Of a DNA stretch of 64,000 nt, positions 52,215 through 60,800 are shown piece after piece. Within the stretch, counting starts at the first letter, position 1, and each line of letters opens with the position of its first letter. This stretch comes from Neolewinella agarilytica (GTDB lineage: Bacteria > Bacteroidota > Bacteroidia > Chitinophagales > Saprospiraceae): positions 124,001-188,000 of the forward strand of contig NZ_FOFB01000003.1 in the NCBI RefSeq assembly GCF_900110645.1. Reading direction: 5' to 3'. The translations under genes and the position numbers were made by a program. Under the pieces are notes generated by a model. The model made no database searches. It saw only the letters and a program-made list of their open reading frames with translations, and was not told the DNA's origin.

Positions 52215-55200
52215 TTGGTATAGGAAGCCTACTAACCGCACAAATCGAGGTCCCAGCGGGTATATTCGCCCGTGTTATTGATCAAGAAACTCAGGTTTCA
52301 GAGGCATTTGAAGATTATGCTAAAGCCCTTGTTCAAGTTACAGATGTGGTTAGTTTTCAAAGCGCCTTTCCTCAAGCTAAGACGGAAGAGCTAACACGGA
52401 CGTATTTCTTGAAACTTAAACCCAATGCTGATTATACCTACTTCTCAGATCTTCTAAAAAGTAACCCTGATTTTGAAGAAGTTCTTATCGAATATGTCGC
52501 CTTAAAGACTTGTACCCCTAGTGCTCAAGGGTGTACTAATCCACCTATTGTTGTAGAAGAATCCGAATGTAGTAACGCAACAAATTATAATGATCCCGGA
52601 TCTCAGTGTACCGACCACATTGAAAGAATGGAACTTCCTTGTGCATGGACTGAAACCGATGGTTCAAGTGACGTCGTTGTCGGCGTCGTTGATGTCTTTT
52701 TTGATCAGTCTCATCCTGATTTAGCGTTTAAATTTAAGTCAATTTCAGGAAATTGTATTGAAGCAGCCGCCACGTCAAGTCATGGTTACGCTTCAGCGGG
52801 AGGAATTACGGCCATAAGAAATAATGGCTTGTGTGTTGCTGGGGCAGGAGGGGAAACAAAGCTTAGAGGATATTGTGTTGGAGGAGGAGATCTATGCGTT
52901 GGAGGTGCCCCGCCTAACTCTCTAATCATGCTAGCTTGGGAAGCCTACCTTGATGGAGTGGAGGTTATTAATATTAGCTATTCCGGAAACGATTTGTTCA
53001 GGCCGATAATTCAGGAGATAGTTGATGGTGGGACAACAGTAGTTGTCGCTGCAAAGGGGGATTCTCATAGTCAAATTGCGGATATTCGAGGGGTCATTAA
53101 CGTAGGTCAACTTACCGAACAAGGCGAATACCAGCGGTATGAGTCAGATGAGGCAGACCTCAACATAGATATTGCCGTTCCGATTTTGAATTCTTATCGT
53201 CTTACTTCCCCCTTAGTAGATGATTGTGGACGAGGCACTGCACAATCGTCGATGGCTGCTGCATATGTTTCAGGTACGGTTGCATTATTATTGGCAGAAG
53301 CACCTTGTTTAAGTCCAGCAGCAATTGAAAAGATATTGAAAGCAACAAGTAACTCCATTCCTGGAGCGGATGATCCTGCTAGTCCGTTTTACGAAGAGAT
53401 AAAGAATGTAGGAGCCTTAAACGCTTATCAGGCGGTACTCGCAGCAAAAAAATACTCTGCTGAAACGCTTAAAGTGCAAAGTGGAGAAACCGTTATAATT
53501 GAAAACGACGTCAGATTTTTTAAGAAAGTAGAGATAGAGCCTTTAGGTAGATTGATATTTCGCAATAGCATGATTTCAATGTCAGAGACTAATCCTGCGC
53601 AACATAAGGAAGGTTTTTTTACGGTGAAAAGAGGAGCTAAGCTGATTTTTGAAGAAACTAAAGTAACCTCTGCTTGCCGGGATGGGGCATGGGGAGGAAT
53701 CAGAGTATGGGGCAATAATGAACGAGAGCAACCAGAGGCAATGACCGCTACGGGGCTTATGAATTATAACGTCTTGGTTGATGCTGATGATGCCGGAATA
53801 GTCTATTTTGCCAAAGGTAGTTCGTTTTCCAGAGCTAAAAGGCTAGTCGCTACCCGTTCAGATGGTGTTCCCTATAGCGTACAAATAGAAAGACGAGGGG
53901 GCTTGGTCGTTGCAAATGATGCTTTTTTTATTGATAATCAGCGAGTGGCTGAATTTCTCCAATATCCTAACCCGATATCGGGGCTTCCATTTAAGAATAA
54001 AAGCCGATTCCTGAATTGTTTGTTTCAAGAAACGACGGATGATTTTGATAGAGCTGTTGGTGTAACCATCTGGGATACTGATGGGGTGACTTTCAATAAA
54101 TGCACCTTCCGGGAGATAGACGTTGAAGCTATTGTGTCTTTTGATGCCGAAGTGTTTATTACCGATGGGAACTCCTTTAGCAAGAGTATTGATCTTTCCA
54201 GATCAGGTAAGCACCGCGCTATATCATCAACTTCTACTTATCCATCCGGAGGTAGTTTGGTTTTAGGTGACGATATTGGCGCTGAAAATGAATTCTATTT
54301 TGAGGGAAGAGGTGGCACAATGGTTAATAGCTATTCTCAGGGGCGTTTCGAAGCCATAAAAATTACTAATAACAGCTTTAGGAGGGGAGCAAAAGGAGGA
54401 ACGGCCATTGATATAGAAGGAGCGTCTGCATACAATATAGAAGGCAATACCTTTTTTAACGGAGGTAATTTTATGAGATTACGGAATACGAGTGACGGTA
54501 GTAGGGTTGTTGAATCTCAAGTTCAGTGCAACTACTTTCAGGAAGGAAGTACGGGAGTTTCAATAACCGGAGAGAATGGCAATACAGAAATTGTAGGTAA
54601 TGATTTTTATGTTATTACCTCAGATATCAGACTGGCTGCAAATTCTTCAATAAAAGGTGTCCAAGGGGGTCCAGGGCAACCAGCTGACAACTGTTTTTAT
54701 CAAGAGGATGATAAGGATATTGTAGAAGGAGTTGGGATCAATGACTTTATTTATTTTGTGGAAGATGGTGGTGTGCCGGACTGTTCAGACCCTCTCAATG
54801 CTGTTGGCTATACGATTGTTGAAACAACGTTGGTTTCTACTGCGTGTAGTTCTAATAGGCCTCCTCTACCTGGTTTTCAAGACCGCTTTGGTGTGAAATC
54901 CGACATGTATAGTGCAGAAGTCGAATCTTCTAATGATCCGAACAATGTTATCTTATTCGAAGCCAAAATTTCATCAAAGGAATTGTATGCTTCTATGTAT
55001 CAAAAGCTTATTTGGGATAGGCTGAAAAGTGGAAATAATAGCGAAGCTCTTATGTTAGCTAATGAGTTTGAAGAAAAAGTCTTCCCTTTTACGCTTTTTG
55101 GCACACTTGTTGAAACAGGAGATTATCAGCAGGCGGAATTACTATTGAATAGTTCGACAAGCACAACGGATGGGTTTTCGGATTTTAAATTTATTCAGTC

Positions 55201-55657
55201 TATCAATTTAGCTCGCCTAAAGGATACAATTGGCTATGAGTTGTCTGGAGGTGATTATGAGATCCTAGATAAACTAGCAGACGATGACGGAGAATACAGT
55301 GGTTATGCTAAGGCGCTAATGCTATATCTTGAAAACGTTAGGTACGAAATAGAGGAGATTGGCGTAATGCCTCCAAAAACTATCAATAGTTCGCCTAATA
55401 AATTGCCTAGTTCGATTGTATACCCTAATCCAGCAAATGATTTTCTTATCATTCCCGTTCAGGTTAACGAGAATACGACTGAACCCTATACTATTGAGAT
55501 TCAAACAATGGATGGACGACTGCAAATAAGTAAAAGAATAACTCCCGAATCATTCATGTCAATCGATGTCTCAGAGTTGAAGCCAGGGGTATACGTTGTG
55601 AGCATAAAATCGCTCTCGAAAACGATAGAGTCTAGTAAAGTAGTTATTGCTAGGTAG
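52211..55657 (+). CDS. Subtilisin-like (S8) protease with beta-helix region and T9SS tail, probably phase-variable
   Basis: 1148 residues from the ATG at 52211. This start leaves only half a signal peptide (MIGIGSLLTAQ). The missing part (KHFLLFIF) is encoded directly upstream in the same frame but has no start codon because the CACCCAAA repeat shifts the frame. S8 catalytic residues by position: D161 (GVVDVFFDQSHPD), H191 (SSHGYASAGG) and S347 (QSSMAAAYVSG). The oxyanion Asn region reads AAKGD instead of AAGN. Residues ~430-850 have beta-helix-like repeats (ITDGNSF, IEGNTFFNGGNF). The C terminus (VYPNPANDFL ... GVYVVSIKS) is a type A sorting domain. It is AT-richer than the genes to its left. 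Confidence 0.82.
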   Translation: MIGIGSLLTAQIEVPAGIFARVIDQETQVSEAFEDYAKALVQVTDVVSFQSAFPQAKTEELTRTYFLKLKPNADYTYFSDLLKSNPDFEEVLIEYVALKTCTPSAQGCTNPPIVVEESECSNATNYNDPGSQCTDHIERMELPCAWTETDGSSDVVVGVVDVFFDQSHPDLAFKFKSISGNCIEAAATSSHGYASAGGITAIRNNGLCVAGAGGETKLRGYCVGGGDLCVGGAPPNSLIMLAWEAYLDGVEVINISYSGNDLFRPIIQEIVDGGTTVVVAAKGDSHSQIADIRGVINVGQLTEQGEYQRYESDEADLNIDIAVPILNSYRLTSPLVDDCGRGTAQSSMAAAYVSGTVALLLAEAPCLSPAAIEKILKATSNSIPGADDPASPFYEEIKNVGALNAYQAVLAAKKYSAETLKVQSGETVIIENDVRFFKKVEIEPLGRLIFRNSMISMSETNPAQHKEGFFTVKRGAKLIFEETKVTSACRDGAWGGIRVWGNNEREQPEAMTATGLMNYNVLVDADDAGIVYFAKGSSFSRAKRLVATRSDGVPYSVQIERRGGLVVANDAFFIDNQRVAEFLQYPNPISGLPFKNKSRFLNCLFQETTDDFDRAVGVTIWDTDGVTFNKCTFREIDVEAIVSFDAEVFITDGNSFSKSIDLSRSGKHRAISSTSTYPSGGSLVLGDDIGAENEFYFEGRGGTMVNSYSQGRFEAIKITNNSFRRGAKGGTAIDIEGASAYNIEGNTFFNGGNFMRLRNTSDGSRVVESQVQCNYFQEGSTGVSITGENGNTEIVGNDFYVITSDIRLAANSSIKGVQGGPGQPADNCFYQEDDKDIVEGVGINDFIYFVEDGGVPDCSDPLNAVGYTIVETTLVSTACSSNRPPLPGFQDRFGVKSDMYSAEVESSNDPNNVILFEAKISSKELYASMYQKLIWDRLKSGNNSEALMLANEFEEKVFPFTLFGTLVETGDYQQAELLLNSSTSTTDGFSDFKFIQSINLARLKDTIGYELSGGDYEILDKLADDDGEYSGYAKALMLYLENVRYEIEEIGVMPPKTINSSPNKLPSSIVYPNPANDFLIIPVQVNENTTEPYTIEIQTMDGRLQISKRITPESFMSIDVSELKPGVYVVSIKSLSKTIESSKVVIAR

Positions 55658-55680
55658 TAACTACATAGCAACTTGGAAGT

Positions 55681-55688
55681 TAGGTTTG
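55681..55688 (+). promoter_or_regulatory. Candidate -7 box before the 531-aa T9SS gene
   Basis: TAGGTTTG fits TAnnTTTG, 28 bp before the ATG. No TTG at the normal -33 spacing. Confidence 0.3.
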
Positions 55689-55716
55689 ACTTGTAGTAAT
55701 CGCTTAATAATAAAAA

Positions 55717-57312
55717 ATGTTTTACTCTCTAATTAGGCTAATTGTTTTTATCTTCTGTTTGCTGGGAGTTAAAACTTCTCTTTTTACGCAGAAAAATTTC
55801 TCGAAAGTATACATTGGTATAGAGGAGCATAGTTCCTTTGGGCAAACAGTAAGAGAAGTAAATGGTGAGTTTATGTTCGCATCTCACTTGGTAGAGCACG
55901 GTCGATTAGGATCAGTTTCGCCAGCATTTACAACTATTGATGGTGCAGGTAGAGAGATTTATCAAAAACTAATTTCCTATCAAGATACATCTGTTTTTAT
56001 TTCTAAACCTAATTCGTTGAATATTCTTGATGACTCTTTCTATTCGTATGTAATCATGAACACGCCGGATATAGATAGCCTAACGCATCAATCAATAGGT
56101 GTACTTGAGGTTGACCCTGAAGGTGAGGTAGAGCTTTTATTTCATTTTCAGGATTCGGATCATCTCTACGGTAACTCTATGGTCTGCACTTCAGATTCTA
56201 CTCTTGCGCTATATACCTCTGGGGCTGATACACAGTCGATGTATTATAATTCAGTCTCAATTTTGAATATACGTACAGGGGAAAGTACAACTCGATCTTA
56301 TCAAGGAGGCTATCGTTCGATTGGAATGGGAGACATTCGTGCATTACCTGACGGTGAACTACTATTGACTTTTAAGACTTGCCAAAAAGAAGATCTTGAG
56401 TTTTGCCGGGATATTGCAGTTTTGCAAAAAATAGGAGCTGACGGGGAGATAGTTTGGACTTATGAGTCAGAAGAGTCCGTTAAGTGGAGTAACAACGATC
56501 AATACCCGTTGGCACTCCCTTTAAGAAATGGAGACATTGCTTTGGCCTGGACCTTAGATACTACAGTCTATAACGTAGGGCAAGAAGAATGGTATGATGA
56601 AGGGACCGCAACTATCTTTATTATCGATGAAAATGGAAATTTTAAAAGAGAAACGAGAATAACCGGTAGGCCATTACTCATGACTAATCTGGAGTTGTTG
56701 ACTAATGGAGACATTTTGGGAATGGGAATGGGTGCTTTATTTACGCAAACAGATGGAGTGAGAGATAATGGTGCTTTTGCTTTTCGTACGACTTCGGACG
56801 GAGACGTGATTTGGGAGCGTGCTTTTGTAGACCTGCAAGCCACTGATTTGAATAATCAGATATTTGAGGATGGGCTTGAAACGCCTTCTGGTGATCTCCT
56901 TTTTGTCGGGTCTCGCTTATTGCGGGATCTGGGAGAAAGTATTGCTTATCGTGCCTGGGTCGTTAAACTCGGAGCTGACGGATGCTTTAATCCGAAGAAT
57001 TGCGGTGAAAATTTAGAATTAATCACCGAAACGGTGGTGGCAACAACATCCGCTAGTCGGGATCCTTCCCGATTAGAGGTTGCTCCTAATCCAGCGAGCA
57101 AACAGTTTTCTTTTTCTCTACCCGTCTCCAGCACTAACAGTCAAAGACATTTCGAGCTTCTTGACGTTAATGGACGTATGGTCAGGAGCGAAAAAATTGC
57201 AGGTAATACGCATACTGTAGCTGCTAATAATTTATCCGAAGGTGCCTATATCGTCAGAGTTCGTTCCGACACAGAACTGTTTACGGCTAAAGTGATTGTT
57301 CAGAAAAATTAG
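55717..57312 (+). CDS. Secreted T9SS cargo, 531 aa, of unknown function
   Basis: Signal peptide LIVFIFCLLGVKTSLFTQ. The middle has seven or so loosely repeated blocks of ~50 residues (GDIRALPDGELLLTF, NGDIALAWTLD, NGDILGMGMGALF, SGDLLFVGSRLL), which suggests a beta-propeller of the kind found in secreted Bacteroidota proteins. The C-terminal ~75 residues (LEVAPNPASKQFSFSLPV ... EGAYIVRVRSDTE) are a type A sorting domain. It follows the S8 protease gene by 59 bp on the same strand and shares its AT-rich composition; the two may form a surface protease module. Confidence 0.8.
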   Translation: MFYSLIRLIVFIFCLLGVKTSLFTQKNFSKVYIGIEEHSSFGQTVREVNGEFMFASHLVEHGRLGSVSPAFTTIDGAGREIYQKLISYQDTSVFISKPNSLNILDDSFYSYVIMNTPDIDSLTHQSIGVLEVDPEGEVELLFHFQDSDHLYGNSMVCTSDSTLALYTSGADTQSMYYNSVSILNIRTGESTTRSYQGGYRSIGMGDIRALPDGELLLTFKTCQKEDLEFCRDIAVLQKIGADGEIVWTYESEESVKWSNNDQYPLALPLRNGDIALAWTLDTTVYNVGQEEWYDEGTATIFIIDENGNFKRETRITGRPLLMTNLELLTNGDILGMGMGALFTQTDGVRDNGAFAFRTTSDGDVIWERAFVDLQATDLNNQIFEDGLETPSGDLLFVGSRLLRDLGESIAYRAWVVKLGADGCFNPKNCGENLELITETVVATTSASRDPSRLEVAPNPASKQFSFSLPVSSTNSQRHFELLDVNGRMVRSEKIAGNTHTVAANNLSEGAYIVRVRSDTELFTAKVIVQKN

Positions 57313-57328
57313 CCTGAATTAGTAAGAC

Positions 57329-57634
57329 CTATGCACCCCTGTACCACATCAAAATCCCCCCAAAAGCCGTAATCAGCGCCATCAAAACTGTCGTCATGCT
57401 GATACTGCGCCGCAGGTAGTTGCTGAAATTTCGGATGGCCTCAGCGTGCTCCGGGTAGGCGGGGATAATCTCTTCTTCCACTCTCTCCGTACTGAATATC
57501 TGCCCGGGCGTGAAATCCACTCGCGCACGTACCAGTATTCGGTAGGCCCGTAAGACCTTCGCCCGGAAATACAGGTTGACCGCTAGCATAGCGACGAACA
57601 GAGTGATGACAATGGTGAGGAGGAGGGATTGCAT
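57329..57634 (-). CDS. Small membrane protein, 101 aa
   Basis: Starts at the ATG at 57634. There are two hydrophobic segments: LLLTIVITLFVAMLAVNLYF at the N terminus and SMTTVLMALITAFGGILMW near the C terminus. Between them lies a charged loop (ARVDFTPGQIFSTERVEEE). The ends are likely cytoplasmic or periplasmic, but the topology is uncertain. No family is recognised; short two-helix proteins like this are common and often uncharacterised in Bacteroidota. Confidence 0.68.
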   Translation of the reverse strand: MQSLLLTIVITLFVAMLAVNLYFRAKVLRAYRILVRARVDFTPGQIFSTERVEEEIIPAYPEHAEAIRNFSNYLRRSISMTTVLMALITAFGGILMWYRGA

Positions 57635-57697
57635 GGGATGATTTATACTAAACAACGGTTGTAGCGCAAGGGGGCCGCAAAGTTATTCATTATGGCT

Positions 57698-57734
57698 AAA
57701 AAAGCGATCAGCATCCAGAGGCTGGATGCTGATC
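57698..57734 (-). terminator. Terminator of the 1798-aa repeat-protein gene
   Basis: GATCAGCATCCAG (57706-57718) pairs perfectly with CTGGATGCTGATC (57722-57734) around a 3-nt loop; on the minus strand TGATCGC then TTTTTT follows. Confidence 0.88.
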
Positions 57735-57818
57735 ACTAAAGACGCTCTGTCTGAAAGCTGGAAATGAAAAGTTATCAGGGGATCGAGGCTGAATGGTTCA
57801 TCCCCGGGAATACAGCCC

Positions 57819-60800
57819 TTAATTCTTCATAAACCGAACCGAAGACATACCCGTCTGCGTACGGAAAGTGGCGAAGTACAGACCTGAAGGCAGGCTACTG
57901 ATGTCAAGGCGAATCATCGCGGTCGTATTACCGCCCACCAGAGGCTGCACCTCGAAAGGGCGACCGTTGACGTCGCGAACAAAGATCTGCCCGCTTGGCA
58001 GCGCTTCATTACTTTCCAGGCTCAGAAAAATTTTGCTTCCGGCGGTGGGGTTGGGGTAGACACTTATCCGCAGATCAGGGCTGCCCAACTCTTCTTCAAA
58101 GCCTTGGTTACCGCCTTCTATGAAGCCATCTTCTTCCACGCGGGTCACCGTTACGAAGTTGTCACTCAGCGCGAAGCAGCCATCCGTTAATCGGGTCGTA
58201 GCAGCATTGTCACCGCCCATCGCCAGAATCTCTCCGGTGTAGGCCAGACCCCAAACGCGACATACACCTACTCCGGCCGGGCCGAAGTCAATGGTCGCAC
58301 TGTTGGAAGTCGCCAGAATGTTATTGTCTTCATCCGTAACAACGTATACGTAGCTGTCCAGAGAGTCTGCGTCGGTGACAAAGGATAAAGCCGCCGTGGG
58401 CGTTCCGCCAGTAACGTCAATTTCGACTTCTACTTCGGTCTCCCCGTCAGTAGTGGTCACCGTACCGCCGTCAGGGTTGCTCACGATGACGGTAATGAAG
58501 TTGTCCGTGATGGCATAACATTCTGTACTGAGCACACTGTTGGTCAGATCCTGATTGATCGATACCGTAGGTGTACCCGTAAAGTTGAAGCCGTAAATCC
58601 GGAATTCACCGTCGCCGAAGGCCGTAAACGGAATGATGTTGCTCGGGAGGTTAGCGGCTACTACCTGATTGTCCGTATTGGTGACGATGTAGCGGTAGTT
58701 GATACCCACAACGTCACTTTCCACGATGGCAATCGGGTTGTCTCCGGGACAGAAGGTAATTACGTCTCCTTCATCAGAGCCGATGTTGCTCAGCGTGCCG
58801 GCAGAAATTTCACCGCCGCGAATGACGGAGACGAAGTCAGTGGTTACTTCATAACAGTTGTCGGCCAGTGCGACAACGGCGATGTCATCGCCGGCCTGTA
58901 CCGTAAGATTACCCGTGTAAGCTATGCCGTAGAAACGGTAGAACTCCTGTGGTAGCGTACCGAAAGGAATATCGTCCGTGCTGGCAGACACTAACTGAAC
59001 GATGCCAAAGGTGTCCGTTACAATCACGCCGTAACCCGTCAGACTGGTACTGGTGGTGGTAACACTTACGTTGACGTTGCCGTCAACCACACAGGAGTAC
59101 CCGCTGGAAGAAAGACCGTCGACACTGATCTCTCCGGCTTCCGGCGTATCGTTAAAGATGGATACGAAGTTATCGGAGATGCTCGCACAGCCTGTTGCCA
59201 GTTCGCTGAACTCCAGTGAGCTGCCCACACCCGCCAGTAAATCGCCGGTGTAGCTGATGCTGTAAACCCGAAGTTCCATCAACGGCAGTGGGCCGAAGTC
59301 GAAGCAAGCACTGTCCATTACGGAAAGAATGACGTTGGTAGACGTGGTAATCACGTAGGTAAAGAGAGTGTCCGACAGCGTACTGTTGCTGGTGAAGCAA
59401 ACAAAACCATCGTCTTGGTTCATGGGGCAGAGGTAGATTTCCTCTTGGCCGTTACCGAGGATGCTGCCGCCATCTACCTTCGTAATGTTGAGGGTGATGG
59501 AGTTGTCACTCAGGTCAAAACAACCAGTCGACAGGTCGCTGGTGAAAATGTCCAGGCCAGGTGTCACGGTCAATACACCGGTGTAGGCTACGCCGTAGAC
59601 GGAGTAAGAACCCGTCAGGGTATTACTGAAGTCGAAGGTGTCCGCCATAATGCCGATCAGGGAGAAGCCCTCGTCAGCAATAATGTAACCGTAGTTCGTG
59701 GAAGTAGAGGTCGTGGTGAACTCCAGAATGTCGTCCATCGCGTCACCAGAACAGAAGTCGATCGTATCCTGGCCACTGCTGAGGCTGACGGTCGCTCCAT
59801 CGGGAACTTCCCGAACGACGGTAATGAAGTTGTCACTCAGGGCAAAACAGCCGGTTGCGATTTGTACGGAGGTAAGCGTGTCGCCCGGTGAGGCCGCAAG
59901 CGTACCGGCAAAGGAAAGCCCCCAGACGCGGCAGGTTCCAACACCGGCTTCTTCAAAGTTAAAGCTACCATCAGTCGCTACGGCCAGGAGAACGTTCGCT
60001 TCATCCGTAATCAGGTAAAGCAGGTTGCTGCCAACGTTCCCTTCAATGCTGAAGCTCACGATGTCATCTACGCCGTCACCAGGGCAGGTTACGGTTTGGT
60101 CTCCGCCGCCAGCCAGGCTGACGGTTCCTCCCATCGCGTCGTCGCGGTTAACGGTGACGAAGTTGTCGCTCAAGCTGGAACATTCAGAGGCCAGGCCGCC
60201 ATCGTTGACATTAATGCCAGGGCTGGCCAGGAGCGTACCGGTGTAAGACAGGCCGTAGATACGGCAGCGACCGAAAGCCGCCAGGTCAAAGTCGAAAGTC
60301 GGGCTATCCTGTACCATCAGGATGCTGCCATCGTCCGTAGTGGCAATGAATACGAAGTTGGCACCGGAAGCGCTACTGGAGCTAACGGTGATGACGTCCG
60401 GAACACCATCCATGGAACAAACAAAAACCTCGTCTTCTCCGGCATCGGTGAGTATCGTGCCACCGTCGGGCAGTTGCTTGATTACCGTAACGAAGTTCTC
60501 AGAGAGGGCGTAACACTCAGTAGCCAAGGGGTCAACCCCTGCGGTTTGGCCAAGAGAAGCCGTCACCAGCCCGTCGTAACCAAGACCCCAAACGCGGCAA
60601 GTACCCACGGGGAAAGTCTCAAAGTTGATCTGATCGGTGAAAGCCACCCGGATGACGATGTTGTTCGTATCCGTGATCAGGTAGTTGAAGTTTTCCAGCG
60701 TAGTGCCGGTAGAGTCGAAGCGGATATTGTCCGGAGAGGCATCTCCGGGGCAGACTAGAATTTCCGTCTCACCATCTTCCGTGCTGATGCTTCCGGTAGA

